Positions 42,107-51,497 of a DNA stretch of 64,000 nucleotides are shown here, piece after piece. Within the stretch, counting starts at the first letter, position 1; every line of letters starts with the position of its first letter. The notes beneath the pieces were generated by a model, which saw only the letters and a list, made by a program, of their open reading frames with translations, was not told the origin of the DNA and did no database searches. A program made the translations under genes and the position numbers. The DNA is taken from the NCBI RefSeq assembly GCF_900110165.1, contig NZ_FOCQ01000007.1:124001-188000 (forward strand), written 5' to 3'. The DNA comes from Lihuaxuella thermophila (GTDB taxonomy: Bacteria; Bacillota; Bacilli; Thermoactinomycetales; Thermoactinomycetaceae).

Positions 42107-43107
42107 GTCTGAAAGTCATCCGGGCAGGCCTGCTCACGACCATTCAGGATCTGGGCAGATTCGGCATGCAAAAACACGGGGTCATTGTCAGCGGTGCCAT
42201 GGACCCGTTCGCTCTTCGCATCGGGAATCTGCTGGTTGGGAACGAAGAAGGAGAAGCGGCTCTCGAAATGACGATGCTGGGGCCGTCGCTGCTGTTTCAA
42301 AGAGATTCATTCATTGCCATTTGCGGCGGAGATCTGTCCCCGAGGCTAAACGGTGAGAAGATTCCCGGATGGCGTCCCGTGTTTGTAAGAAGAGGAAGCA
42401 TCCTGGAATTCGGGGCGCCTGTATCCGGCTGTCGCGCCTATCTGACAGTGGCCGGAGGATTTGATATCCCCCTGGTGATGGAGAGCCGCAGCACGTATCT
42501 GCGTGCCGGAATCGGCGGTTTTCAGGGACGGGCGCTGAAAGAAGGAGATGTGCTGAATCTCCGGACACCTTCCGAACAAGTCATCAAACGAATGCGCCAC
42601 CGATCCGAAGCAGCCGGAAGCCGATCGTTTCTCGTGAGTGAATGGTCCGTCAGCAGCGGCTTCCTTGCCGATTACAGGAAGAAGAATCCAGTGATTCGTG
42701 CGTTGCCGGGCGGCCAATGGAACCGCTTCACATCGGACAGCAGAGAAAAATTTTTCTCGCAGGAATTTCAGGTCACTGGGCAATCGGACCGAATGGGATA
42801 CAGACTCGAGGGACCAAAACTAAGCTTATCCGGACCGCTGGAACTCATCTCGGAAGCTGTGTCCAACGGGACGATCCAAGTACCACCCTCGGGAAATCCG
42901 ATCATCCTGCTGGCAGACCGTCAAACAACAGGGGGATATCCGAAAATCGCCCAGATCGCCAGTGTCGATCTCCCGTTGATTGCCCAGGTCAAACCAGGTG
43001 AGAAGATCCGTTTTCAACCGGTCACCCTGGAAGAAGCTCAAGAGCTGTACCGTAAGCGGGAAATGGAAATAGAGATGCTGAAGCAGTCTATCGCATTAAA
43101 AACGTAA
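42103..43107 (+). CDS. pxpC: 5-oxoprolinase subunit C (PxpC/KipA)
   Basis: 334 residues from ATG 42103 (ATGA overlap with pxpB; the longer frame from 41965 has no support). The carboxyltransferase-like domain shows VIRAGLLTTIQDLGRFGMQ, SGAMDPFALRIGNLLVGN, MTMLGPSL, QSDRMGYRLEGP and PIILLADRQTTGGYPKIA. It forms a complex with PxpB, as in urea amidolyase-like enzymes. KipA antagonises KipI in Bacillus subtilis. Confidence 0.95.
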   Translation: MSLKVIRAGLLTTIQDLGRFGMQKHGVIVSGAMDPFALRIGNLLVGNEEGEAALEMTMLGPSLLFQRDSFIAICGGDLSPRLNGEKIPGWRPVFVRRGSILEFGAPVSGCRAYLTVAGGFDIPLVMESRSTYLRAGIGGFQGRALKEGDVLNLRTPSEQVIKRMRHRSEAAGSRSFLVSEWSVSSGFLADYRKKNPVIRALPGGQWNRFTSDSREKFFSQEFQVTGQSDRMGYRLEGPKLSLSGPLELISEAVSNGTIQVPPSGNPIILLADRQTTGGYPKIAQIASVDLPLIAQVKPGEKIRFQPVTLEEAQELYRKREMEIEMLKQSIALKT

Positions 43108-43128
43108 AAAATTCGTGGGGGAATCGTT

Positions 43129-43893
43129 ATGTTCCGAGTGGATTTAAACTGCGACATGGGGGAAAGTTTTGGAGCCTACAAGCTGGGTACGGATGAAGAG
43201 ATTCTCCATTATGTCACGTCAGCAAACATCGCCTGTGGTTTTCATGCAGGGGACCCGGCAACGATGCGCAAGACCGTTCAACTCGCCCTTGAAAATGGAG
43301 TTGCCATCGGTGCTCATCCCGGACTGCCTGATCTGGTCGGCTTCGGAAGGCGGAATATGGACATCACACCGCAAGAAGCCTACGACATGATTGTTTACCA
43401 GATCGGGTCCTTATACGGATTTGTAAAAGCGGAAGGCGGTGTCATGCAGCATGTGAAACCGCACGGGGCTTTATACAATATGGCTACAAAACACCCTGAA
43501 CTGGCTCAGGCCATTGCCAGGGCGGTATACAAAGTCGATCCTGAATTGATTCTGTTCGGTCTCTCCGGAAGCGAGTTGGTGAAAGCCGGGGAAACAATCG
43601 GACTGCGCACTGCACATGAAGTTTTCGCTGATCGGACTTATCAGCAGGACGGTTCCTTGACTTCACGCCGTCAGCCCGATGCTCTCATCACCGACCATGA
43701 GAAAGCCGCCCAACAGGTGATCCGAATGGTCAAAGAGGGAAAAGTGTTATCTCAGCAACACACAGACGTTTCCATCAAGGCTGATACCGTTTGTATCCAC
43801 GGTGACGGACCGCACGCTTTGGTGTTTGCCCGTCGGATCCGCGAACATCTGACAGCCTCCGGAGTGAGTATTCGGGCAGTTGGACATAAATAA
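43129..43893 (+). CDS. pxpA: 5-oxoprolinase subunit A (PxpA, LamB/YcsF family)
   Basis: 254 residues. The YcsF start [17 protein letters not shown] and the patterns [48 protein letters not shown] and [17 protein letters not shown] are complete. This subunit hydrolyses the phosphorylated oxoproline to glutamate. GGGGGAATCGTT precedes the ATG. Confidence 0.96.
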   Translation: MFRVDLNCDMGESFGAYKLGTDEEILHYVTSANIACGFHAGDPATMRKTVQLALENGVAIGAHPGLPDLVGFGRRNMDITPQEAYDMIVYQIGSLYGFVKAEGGVMQHVKPHGALYNMATKHPELAQAIARAVYKVDPELILFGLSGSELVKAGETIGLRTAHEVFADRTYQQDGSLTSRRQPDALITDHEKAAQQVIRMVKEGKVLSQQHTDVSIKADTVCIHGDGPHALVFARRIREHLTASGVSIRAVGHK

Positions 43894-43921
43894 AACCCGG
43901 AATGGGAAAGGAGTCTATCCA

Positions 43922-45130
43922 TTGGGCAAGAAATTTAATTGGAGTTTGCTGCTTGGAGCCGCATTTCTCATGGCGACCTCGGCCATCGGCCCTGGGTTCC
44001 TCACCCAGACTTCCGTATTTACTTCACAGTTTGCCGCAAATTTTGGATTTGTGATCCTGGCTTCCATTATTCTGGATATCGGTGCACAGATGAACATTTG
44101 GCGGATCATTGCGGTTTCGGAAAAACGGGCTCAAGACATTGCCAATATGGTACTGCCGGGACTTGGGTATTTCCTGGCCTTCTTGATCGTGATCGGCGGT
44201 CTTGCCTTTAACATCGGGAACATAGCGGGCGCCGCGCTTGGATTTAACGTGCTGTTCGGCCTTGATGTAAAGACGGGTGCAATTGTCAGTGCGCTGATTG
44301 CCGTCGGGATTTTCCTGTCAAAGGAAGCAGGCAAGGCGATGGACCGATTTACCCAGATGCTCGGCTTTCTCATGATCGGGCTTACCTTGTATGTAGCGAT
44401 TCGATCGGCTCCTCCTGTTGGAGAGGCCGTCATCCGAACTTTTGCTCCTGTTGTGGAAGAAAAAGACAGGGCCGCGTTCTTCATGGCGATTGTGACACTA
44501 GTGGGCGGGACCGTAGGCGGATATATTACATTTGCCGGCGGTCACCGTTTACTGGATGCCGGAATTAAAGGACAGGATGCCCTTCCCGAAGTGACGAAAA
44601 GCTCCGTATCGGGTATTTTGATCACCGCGGTCATGCGGACCGTATTGTTCCTGGCCGCTTTGGGGGTGGTCGCCGCCGGCCTGACTTTGGATCCGGAGAA
44701 TCCGCCTGCGTCTGTATTCAAACTGGCAGCAGGAGAGATCGGGTATAAGTTGTTCGGGGTTGTGATGTGGGCGGCAGCCATCACCTCTGTCGTCGGGGCT
44801 GCTTATACGTCTGTCTCGTTTATCCGGACCTTTAACGAAAAGTTGGAAAAGCGCCACAAATGGATCACGATCGGATTTATTCTATTGTCCTCGCTCGTGT
44901 TCGTCCTCATCGGGCGTCCTGTCAAAACCTTGATATTAGTAGGGGCATTAAACGGGCTGGTTCTTCCGGTAGCCTTAGGTATTATGCTGATTGCAGCCTA
45001 TCAGAACAAGATTGTCGGCAATTATAAACATCCGATCTGGCTGACAATCTTTGGCGCTCTGGTTGTTGTTGTGATGTCTTACCTGGGTGGTATCACCCTG
45101 TTTAAAGAAATACCGAAGCTGTTCATGTGA
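43922..45130 (+). CDS. NRAMP-related membrane transporter (YcsG-like)
   Basis: 402 residues, about eleven hydrophobic helices. The TTG at 43922 follows AAAGGAG by eight bases; the frame is open to 43880 inside pxpA. It is NRAMP-like but lacks the metal-binding DPGN in helix 1: the equivalent is AIGPGFLTQTSVFTSQF. This sets it apart from manganese/iron transporters. Its constant link to oxoprolinase genes (ycsG in Bacillus subtilis) suggests uptake of oxoproline or a related compound. That substrate is inference. Confidence 0.85.
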   Translation: MGKKFNWSLLLGAAFLMATSAIGPGFLTQTSVFTSQFAANFGFVILASIILDIGAQMNIWRIIAVSEKRAQDIANMVLPGLGYFLAFLIVIGGLAFNIGNIAGAALGFNVLFGLDVKTGAIVSALIAVGIFLSKEAGKAMDRFTQMLGFLMIGLTLYVAIRSAPPVGEAVIRTFAPVVEEKDRAAFFMAIVTLVGGTVGGYITFAGGHRLLDAGIKGQDALPEVTKSSVSGILITAVMRTVLFLAALGVVAAGLTLDPENPPASVFKLAAGEIGYKLFGVVMWAAAITSVVGAAYTSVSFIRTFNEKLEKRHKWITIGFILLSSLVFVLIGRPVKTLILVGALNGLVLPVALGIMLIAAYQNKIVGNYKHPIWLTIFGALVVVVMSYLGGITLFKEIPKLFM

Positions 45131-45166
45131 GCGTCGGGGCAGACTTGAGAATCGGAGGGAGAAAAA

Positions 45167-45955
45167 ATGGATGTTGCCCGTATGAAGCCGGAAGAAGCCC
45201 GTGCCATGATCCGACGGAATGAGTGGACCAGGCCCACTTCCGGAGTGGCAGGTGGCTATACACAGGCGAATCTGGTCATTTTAAAAAAAGATCTCGCATT
45301 TGAATTTCTCTTGTTCTGTCAGCGGAATCCGAAGCCTTGTCCGGTGCTTGATGTGACGGAGCCCGGTTCGCCGGTCCCGAATCTGGTTGCTCCGGAGGCC
45401 GACGTGCGAACCGATCTTCCAAAGTATCGCATCTACCGCCACGGTGAACTGGTTGAGGAAGTGACCGATATTGTGAAGTTCTGGGAAGACGATCTGGTCG
45501 CTTTTCTGCTCGGATGCAGTTTCACATTTGAGTCAGCCATGTTGAAAAACGGAATTCCCGTCCGTCACCTTGAAGAAGGTTGTAATGTACCGATGTACAA
45601 GACCCATATCCCATGTGTCAAAGCGGGCAGGTTCGAAGGTCCAATGGTGGTCAGCATGCGTCCCATTCCTGAAACCCATGTCGTTCGCGCAGTACAGGTA
45701 ACCTCACGCTTTCCGGCGGTGCATGGGGCACCTGTTCAAATCGGGAACCCCGAAGCCATCGGAATTTCAAATATGGATCGGCCGGATTTTGGGGATCCCG
45801 TCACCATCAAAGAAGGAGAAGTCCCGGTCTTCTGGGCATGCGGGGTAACCCCACAGGCGGTGGCGATGCAGGTGAAGCCGGAACTGATGATCACCCATGC
45901 CCCCGGTCATATGTTGATCACCGACTTACGCGATGAACAGTTTGGTGTGTTGTAG
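45167..45955 (+). CDS. DUF1445 protein (YcsI-like, D-glutamate cyclase family)
   Basis: 262 residues. Family patterns: EARAMIRRNEWTRPTSGVAG, TQANLVILKKDLAFEFLLFC, NPKPCPVLDVTEPGSP, FLLGCSFTFESAML, YKTHIPCV and FWACGVTPQAVAM. Proteins of this family have been annotated as hydro-lyases; the vertebrate relative interconverts D-glutamate and 5-oxo-D-proline. Such an activity would fit its place next to the oxoprolinase genes. Good ribosome site GGAGGGAG. Last gene of the plus-strand cluster. Confidence 0.88.
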   Translation: MDVARMKPEEARAMIRRNEWTRPTSGVAGGYTQANLVILKKDLAFEFLLFCQRNPKPCPVLDVTEPGSPVPNLVAPEADVRTDLPKYRIYRHGELVEEVTDIVKFWEDDLVAFLLGCSFTFESAMLKNGIPVRHLEEGCNVPMYKTHIPCVKAGRFEGPMVVSMRPIPETHVVRAVQVTSRFPAVHGAPVQIGNPEAIGISNMDRPDFGDPVTIKEGEVPVFWACGVTPQAVAMQVKPELMITHAPGHMLITDLRDEQFGVL

Positions 45956-45965
45956 CTTCAAACAC

Positions 45966-45994
45966 AAAAACCCCTCCAAATCGGTTTGGAAGGG
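45966..45994 (-). terminator. Terminator of the spoIIIA operon (minus strand)
   Basis: CCCTTCCAAA-4-TTTGGAGGGG on the minus strand followed by TTTTTG. It lies between the converging ends of the DUF1445 gene and spoIIIAH. On the plus strand A follows rather than T. Confidence 0.8.
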
Positions 45995-46048
45995 TAAAAA
46001 AAACAGGAGATTGCGATCCTTCATCTCCTGCCTGTTCAACATTCCGCA

Positions 46049-46618
46049 TTACGGCTTGTAGGCCACTGATACATCCAGGGGTGCAACGCTGAGATGCTGT
46101 TTAACCAAACTGATGAGTTTTACCGCTTGTGAACTGGTCAGTTTGTCGCTTTGCACGATCACATCGACATGCGAATCGCCTGTGATGACCACGGCATCTT
46201 TGAAACCTTCCTGACGGATCAGTTCTTCGAGAACCGTTTCTTGTTTGTCTACTTTCATCAATTCATCGATTTTGTTCCTGGCTTCTTCCAGCTGTTCTTT
46301 GGAGGCATCGGGATTGGTGAGAACTTTCATATAGTCCTCTGTCATCTTTTGACGGAGAGTGTTGCGTTGCAATTGATAAGCGACAAAGTAATCATCGTTT
46401 GCTTTATCCAGCATTTCTTGGGTTTTTGCACCCTGTGAAGCCGTGTCGATGTTCTTGATGTCAACCTTGACACCGGCTTCGTCTTTCGCCCCTTCATTTA
46501 ATTTGGCTGCCGGCTGCCCGACTGGTTCCACCGGTCCGGTTACAATGTAGTAAGCGGAAAGCACCACCATCAGCGTTAACATGGTTACCAACCATACGGT
46601 TTGTTTGTTCATGGTCAT
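46049..46618 (-). CDS. spoIIIAH: SpoIIIAH, stage III sporulation channel protein
   Basis: 189 residues. An N-terminal transmembrane helix (about 8-26) is followed by a mother-cell-side ectodomain with the YscJ/FliF-like ring-building part (about 100-189; SKEQLEEARNKIDELMKVDK, GFKDAVVITGDSHVDVIVQS). It pairs with forespore SpoIIQ across the engulfment septum. AAGGAGG lies nine bases before the ATG. The last gene of the spoIIIA operon. Confidence 0.96.
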   Translation of the reverse strand: MTMNKQTVWLVTMLTLMVVLSAYYIVTGPVEPVGQPAAKLNEGAKDEAGVKVDIKNIDTASQGAKTQEMLDKANDDYFVAYQLQRNTLRQKMTEDYMKVLTNPDASKEQLEEARNKIDELMKVDKQETVLEELIRQEGFKDAVVITGDSHVDVIVQSDKLTSSQAVKLISLVKQHLSVAPLDVSVAYKP

Positions 46619-46632
46619 GAAATGATTCCTCC

Positions 46633-47250
46633 TTATCCTTTTGGCAATACGGAAATGCGGTGAACGGGGACATCGAGGGTTCTCTGCACGGCTTCGATCA
46701 CGATCGCTTTCACTTGCAGATTTTCTACCCCTCTGGCGACAACCAGAACGCCTCTCACTTTTGGTTTCAGTTGTTTCACCACAACGGGTTTCTCTCCGTC
46801 TTCACTCCGATAGTAGGCCGTTTTTTTGTCATGGGTGTTCTGGGAGATCCGGCGATTGCCCCCCGTTTTGTCCACTTCGGTGGTCACTTGCTCCGATTCC
46901 CGGATATCCATTTGTACCACTTCTTCTTCCGTGGAATCGAGATTGACGATGACCGAGACATCGTCGACCCCTACAATTTTGCTGAGTACTTCTTCCAACT
47001 GTGCTTCGTATTCTCTTTCATAATCCTGCATCGTTTTGATCTTGTCATAAGAAGCGGAGGTGGCTTTCGCCTCCTGTTCGGGGGGAGGCGGAGCATCTTC
47101 GCTGATCCCTACTTGCTTCGCCTGAAAAGAAGAGAACAGCATCACGCCGGCTCCCGCGAAACCCAACAGCAAAATCAGCCGGAACCGGTTTTTTTGTTTC
47201 TCGTTGCCGCCCATTTTTTCTTCAAAACGGGTCAACCACTGCTTCCACAC
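46633..47250 (-). CDS. spoIIIAG: SpoIIIAG
   Basis: 205 residues; GTG start after GGAGGTTAGAAGGT. One transmembrane helix (about 24-42) and a periplasm-like domain with YEAQLEEVLSKIVGVDDVSV and the conserved end KVRGVLVVARGVENLQVKAI, VQRTLDVPVHRISVLP. Part of the ring-forming channel between mother cell and forespore. Spacing to spoIIIAH is 14 bases. Confidence 0.96.
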   Translation of the reverse strand: MWKQWLTRFEEKMGGNEKQKNRFRLILLLGFAGAGVMLFSSFQAKQVGISEDAPPPPEQEAKATSASYDKIKTMQDYEREYEAQLEEVLSKIVGVDDVSVIVNLDSTEEEVVQMDIRESEQVTTEVDKTGGNRRISQNTHDKKTAYYRSEDGEKPVVVKQLKPKVRGVLVVARGVENLQVKAIVIEAVQRTLDVPVHRISVLPKG

Positions 47251-47264
47251 CTTCTAACCTCCTT

Positions 47265-47930
47265 TCACAGAACCGGCTCGAGCCGGACTTGTATTTGCTC
47301 AGAGGAAAGATTCCAAGTCCGCTTCAAATCGTCGATGATGCTGCGGACCAGGCCGGCTTGTTGCGACGGTTTCTCCGTCCGGGTTGAAGCCGGTTGCTCC
47401 TCGCCCACATTCACATGAACCGGCATGATGGGTTGAGGTGATCTCATCCCGTCTCCGCTGTCAGGTGAATGAGCATCTTTCATCCTGGCAACCAGTCGAA
47501 TCTGTTTGATCCGGGTCACGTGTTCGGGTGACATTTGTGTCGTTACGTTCGTCTCCATCACCTCCACCGGAAATTTTTGCGCAATCTGCTCCTGGATCAT
47601 CTGTTCCATCGCTTGTTCCGTTTGTTCCTGAATCAGAGTGTTTTGTGCGGTTTTCAGCTTTTCGCTGTTCTGTTTAATTTGATCTATGGGGGCAAGCGTT
47701 TTGGCGTCGGTTGAACGATCTGTTGTAAAAGCCAGGGAAGACAAGTTCAAATCTTTTTGCAACAGATTGAAAATCGGAGACAGAATGGCCAGGATAATCA
47801 AAAGTCCCATCACCAGCTTCACATATCTCTCCATCGTGTGATTGGGGAGCAGGAGATCCATAAAGGTCGCGATCAAAATCAAAAGAATTATCTGCTTCAA
47901 CCAGTCTCCAAGCCACTCGATCACATTCAT
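47265..47930 (-). CDS. spoIIIAF: SpoIIIAF
   Basis: 221 residues. Two transmembrane helices near the N-terminus (about 9-27 and 34-54; MERYVKLVMGLLIILAIL) and a soluble ring-building-like C-terminal domain (QKFPVEVMETNVT; RTWNLSSEQIQVRLEPV). A channel component. GAGGTAGGTG supports ATG 47930. Confidence 0.93.
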   Translation of the reverse strand: MNVIEWLGDWLKQIILLILIATFMDLLLPNHTMERYVKLVMGLLIILAILSPIFNLLQKDLNLSSLAFTTDRSTDAKTLAPIDQIKQNSEKLKTAQNTLIQEQTEQAMEQMIQEQIAQKFPVEVMETNVTTQMSPEHVTRIKQIRLVARMKDAHSPDSGDGMRSPQPIMPVHVNVGEEQPASTRTEKPSQQAGLVRSIIDDLKRTWNLSSEQIQVRLEPVL

Positions 47931-47933
47931 CAC

Positions 47934-49127
47934 CTACCTCATCATCACCGAGATATTTCCTGAGGCTACGATAATGGTAATCGCCAGGAAAAACATCAGC
48001 CCCACCGCAGCCAGCGCCGCGAAAATGTAGAACAGGGTTCGGCCGATGATGCTTAAACTCTCGATGATGGGGCTGTTGCCCAACGGTTGCATGATGGCGG
48101 CCGAAAAATTGTATATAAAGGCGAGGGAGAGAATTTTCAGGGCGGGAAATGCGCAAACCATCAGCAAGATGATCACCCCGGCCAGTCCAACCGTATTTTT
48201 AACCAGAAGCGATGCGCCCACCACCGTATCGGCCGCTTCCGAAATGGTCCGCCCGATCACGGGAACAAAGTTCCCGGTAATGTATTTGGCGGTACGGATG
48301 GTGATCCCGTCCGTGACGGCGGAAGTGGCTCCCTGTACGGAGATCACCCCCAGGAAGATGGTCAGCAATCCTCCCAGCACAGCCACACTCACCTTCCTCA
48401 ACAAGCCGGCCAACTGATTCACTTTATACTTTTCGGACAAGCTGCTGACGATGCTGAGAATGGTGGCAAAAAAGAGCAGCGGAAACACAAACGTGTAAAT
48501 AAATGTGCCAATCACATGAATCATGAACACAATCAGCGGGTGAAACAAGGTAACCGAACCGATATTGCCCATCGTGGTGAGCAGGGTGAGCAGGAGCGGG
48601 ATCAGCGCCAGCATAAAATCGATCATGCGCCCGATTGCCGTTTTTGCCGCATCTACGGCGACGGCAAAGCTGTCTACCGCCAGGATGATAATCACCATAA
48701 AAACGATGGCATAAGCCACTTTGCTGACTTGATTATTTTCAAATGCGGTTTGCAGCGTTTGCAGGATCATGCTGAAAACGGTTAAGACAATGATGGTTCC
48801 CAACAGTTTTCCGTTGTACAACACCTCGTGAAAAAAATAGCGCAAAAATGCGGTCGCTACTTCTTTGGTGCTTAAGTTCTCTTTATTGAACAGCAGAAGG
48901 TCAAACAAACCGGGTGGATTTTGCCCCTGAAAATAGCGCCCGTATTCCGTCTGCAATTGGCGCCAGAACGATTCCACCTCTTCCGTCTGCAATTGATTCA
49001 ATTGGGTTCGAATCAATTGATCCGTGACCGAAGGCTCTTTTTCCCCTTCAACGGCGTGGACGGGGAGCGGCATGTGCAAGTAAATGATTAGAATGATGAT
49101 CGGAATGAACTGTTGGGTATTCAACAT
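47934..49127 (-). CDS. spoIIIAE: SpoIIIAE
   Basis: 397 residues. A signal-like first helix (MLNTQQFIPIIILIIYLHM, ending PVHA) and about seven further hydrophobic segments; the polytopic membrane component of the channel. ATG 49127 is preferred because GAGG lies nine bases before it; a GTG at 49142 overlaps the spoIIIAD stop. The motif-rich core IGRMIDFMLALIPLLLTLLT and ISEAADTVVGASLLVKNTVG is as in Bacillus. Confidence 0.95.
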   Translation of the reverse strand: MLNTQQFIPIIILIIYLHMPLPVHAVEGEKEPSVTDQLIRTQLNQLQTEEVESFWRQLQTEYGRYFQGQNPPGLFDLLLFNKENLSTKEVATAFLRYFFHEVLYNGKLLGTIIVLTVFSMILQTLQTAFENNQVSKVAYAIVFMVIIILAVDSFAVAVDAAKTAIGRMIDFMLALIPLLLTLLTTMGNIGSVTLFHPLIVFMIHVIGTFIYTFVFPLLFFATILSIVSSLSEKYKVNQLAGLLRKVSVAVLGGLLTIFLGVISVQGATSAVTDGITIRTAKYITGNFVPVIGRTISEAADTVVGASLLVKNTVGLAGVIILLMVCAFPALKILSLAFIYNFSAAIMQPLGNSPIIESLSIIGRTLFYIFAALAAVGLMFFLAITIIVASGNISVMMR

Positions 49128-49138
49128 CTCGGTCATCC

Positions 49139-49528
49139 TCACGCGGGCAGAATTTGGACAATGGTTTCGATAATGACGGTGATGATCGGTATGGCCATCA
49201 CCATGATCAACACTTTGCCGGCCAGTTCAATCTTGGAGGCGATAGAACCTTGTCCCGCATCACGGGTTACTTGCGCTCCAAATTCGGCGATGTAAGCAAT
49301 CCCGATAATTTTTAGAATCGTTTCCAAAAACAAATTGTTGACTCGCGCTTGGGTGGCCAGATTTTGCAGGACCCCGATGACTTCGGCAAGTTTTGCGGCA
49401 AGAGAGATAAAAATGATGATCCCCACAAAGGTAGCCAGGAGAAATGCAAAAACCGGCTTTTGTTCTTTGATGACCAGGATCAGAAACGTAGTGACAAGCC
49501 CGAGACCTACCACCTGGATTATTTCCAA
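49139..49528 (-). CDS. spoIIIAD: SpoIIIAD
   Basis: 129 residues, three to four helices (MEIIQVVGLGLVTTFLILVI; FAFLLATFVGIIIFISLAAK; GKVLIMVMAIPIITVIIETI). Membrane part of the SpoIIIA channel. Ends within four bases of the next gene's first possible start, so the genes are translationally coupled. Confidence 0.96.
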   Translation of the reverse strand: MEIIQVVGLGLVTTFLILVIKEQKPVFAFLLATFVGIIIFISLAAKLAEVIGVLQNLATQARVNNLFLETILKIIGIAYIAEFGAQVTRDAGQGSIASKIELAGKVLIMVMAIPIITVIIETIVQILPA

Positions 49529-49543
49529 GCGGACCGCCTCCCA

Positions 49544-49750
49544 TCAGGTGCGAAAAAGAAAGACGTTTTTAATGGTTTGGAACAAATCCTGAATCAACAT
49601 GGCGACCATAAACAGGACCACGCCAAATCCGAACAGCGTCACCCAGTGTGCAAAATCCTCTTTGCCCATCTGTTTCAAAACCGTATGAATCATGGCGACA
49701 ATGATGCCGATTCCGGCAATTTGGAAAACGGAATCCAAATGATATGGCAT
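49544..49750 (-). CDS. spoIIIAC: SpoIIIAC
   Basis: 68 residues, two helices (SVFQIAGIGIIVAMIHTVLK; WVTLFGFGVVLFMVAMLI). It starts after GGGGGGAGGT. Resembles SpoIIIAD and the small export-gate subunits to which SpoIIIA proteins have been compared. Confidence 0.95.
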   Translation of the reverse strand: MPYHLDSVFQIAGIGIIVAMIHTVLKQMGKEDFAHWVTLFGFGVVLFMVAMLIQDLFQTIKNVFLFRT

Positions 49751-49796
49751 AATCAGTACCTCCCCCCGCCTACAACAAAGCGCTCCGTTTCTCAGA

Positions 49797-50315
49797 TCAA
49801 TACATCAAAATGACGATCAATGCGCCGGATAAAACCCCTATCGTTTTATACATTTTTTCATACTTGGCTTGCTCTTCCCGTGCCTTCGCTTCTTCCACTT
49901 CGAGATTGGACTGGGCCAGCGCCAGATGATGGAGCTGGTCTTCCCGGTCGGAAATCCCCAGGGTATGACCGAGATCCAGCAAGATCATTTTCTCCGCTTT
50001 GGTCAGCGCGGTCATTTTCCACTCTTGTTCAACAGCGCTTTGAAAACATTCATATGTAGAAGCTCCATCCATTTGCGAAAGATTGCGGGCGCATGCGGCA
50101 AACAACCGGGAAACGGGACCCAGCTCTCTGGATGCGATTTGCTGGCATGCCTGGACGAGCGGTCGGGTTCCGTAGCCGATCTCCGTTTCGAGACAGGCCA
50201 GTGCAGAACGGAGTTGTCTGATTTGCCGCGGCCGCTGTGCCACATTTCCCGCTAATTGAAATCCGATCAGGGTGGAAGCGATGATGATCAAACAGGCTCC
50301 GATCAATTTGATCAT
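49797..50315 (-). CDS. spoIIIAB: SpoIIIAB
   Basis: 172 residues from ATG 50315, which overlaps the spoIIIAA stop (ATGA); the frame is open to 50483 but the extra part has no homology. One helix at each end (IGACLIIIASTLIGFQLA; IGVLSGALIVILMY) and a helical middle with LRSALACLETEIGYGTRPLV, as in type II secretion F-like proteins. Confidence 0.95.
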   Translation of the reverse strand: MIKLIGACLIIIASTLIGFQLAGNVAQRPRQIRQLRSALACLETEIGYGTRPLVQACQQIASRELGPVSRLFAACARNLSQMDGASTYECFQSAVEQEWKMTALTKAEKMILLDLGHTLGISDREDQLHHLALAQSNLEVEEAKAREEQAKYEKMYKTIGVLSGALIVILMY

Positions 50316-51298
50316 CGGTGTCCCGCCACCTTGGGTCCGAACGGCTCCCTCGCGGGCTCCAGATGTCTCAACATCCGGTCGTAAACAGCTTCCACCGTTC
50401 CCGGACCATGACGGCGGCTGAGTAATATAATGCGGGAGAATACGCCTTCTTTGACCAGTTCCGCAAGTGTGGGGCGCCGGCAAACTTCTTCGACCGATTG
50501 ACCGTGTGCGGTCGCAAACAGATGTACCCCTGCGTAAATCGCCTCATGTACCGCATCGCTGTCTTCTTGTCTGCCGATTTCATCCACGACAAGAATCTCA
50601 GGAGACATCGAACGGATCATCATCATCATTCCCTCTGCTTTGGGACAACCATCCAAGACATCGGTCCGGGGCCCAACATCATGTTGCGGCACGCCGTCCA
50701 CACAACCTGCGATTTCTGACCGCTCGTCGACGATTCCCACTTTGTGCGAACGGTAACCTTCCCCACCCGTACTCGCCAAGCGCGCCAAGTCGCGAATCAA
50801 CGTGGTTTTGCCGCATTGAGGGGGTGAGACGATGAGAACGTTTTCCGCTTGATCCCCACGCAGGACATATGGAATGAGCGATTCGCCAACCCCCTTTACC
50901 TGGCGGGCAATGCGAACGTTGAAGCCCGTAATATCCCGGAGATGTTTGACTTGTCCTCGATCCACCACCACCTTGCCCACCAGGCCGACCCGATGCCCTC
51001 CCTTCACGGTTACATACCCCCGGCGCAGTTCTTCCTCCATGGCATACAAAGAGTGATTGCTGATCAAGTTCAGCATTTTGATGCAATCATCCTTGGTCGG
51101 AATCATACTGTCCTTGGGCTGCTGACTGAGCAGGCAATTGCGGCTGACAAACCAGGATTGCTCCGAGGTGATCACTTCCAACGGGCGATCCTGCCTCACA
51201 CGAATCTCTTCCAAACAGCCGAGAATGGTACGCGGCAGAGACTGGATCAATTCCCGGATGGAGAGAGGGAGAATCTGGTAAACAGGCTTGATTGACAT
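50312..51298 (-). CDS. spoIIIAA: SpoIIIAA ATPase
   Basis: 328 residues from ATG 51298 (GGGAGGT upstream; the frame is open to 51337). A secretion-type ATPase: Walker A SPPQCGKTTLIRDLARLAS at about 158-176, Walker B ILVVDEIGRQED, and IARQVKGVGESLIPYVL in the N-terminal part. It powers the spoIIIA channel in the mother cell. First gene of the operon; in Bacillus subtilis the operon is sigma-E dependent, but I could not pick a clear sigma-E promoter in 51300-51490. Confidence 0.97.
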   Translation of the reverse strand: MSIKPVYQILPLSIRELIQSLPRTILGCLEEIRVRQDRPLEVITSEQSWFVSRNCLLSQQPKDSMIPTKDDCIKMLNLISNHSLYAMEEELRRGYVTVKGGHRVGLVGKVVVDRGQVKHLRDITGFNVRIARQVKGVGESLIPYVLRGDQAENVLIVSPPQCGKTTLIRDLARLASTGGEGYRSHKVGIVDERSEIAGCVDGVPQHDVGPRTDVLDGCPKAEGMMMMIRSMSPEILVVDEIGRQEDSDAVHEAIYAGVHLFATAHGQSVEEVCRRPTLAELVKEGVFSRIILLSRRHGPGTVEAVYDRMLRHLEPAREPFGPKVAGHR

Positions 51299-51497
51299 GG
51301 AGCACCTCCCGTCGCACATAAATTCTTTTACTCCCATACATATGTGGACTTGTTCCTAATATGACAAGCTGACGCTCATCCATGGTCCAAGATCGCACAA
51401 TAACAAATGCCGAATCAGACGGAGTGCATGAGACCTGACGGATGAGTCTTCCGGCGCCAACCACTTAAACAGAAAAAAGAGCGGCTGCTCTCCGCTC

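Noticed and set aside
43922-45130. Manganese transporter MntH
   Set aside because: The DPGN motif of metal-transporting NRAMP proteins is missing and the context is oxoproline metabolism.
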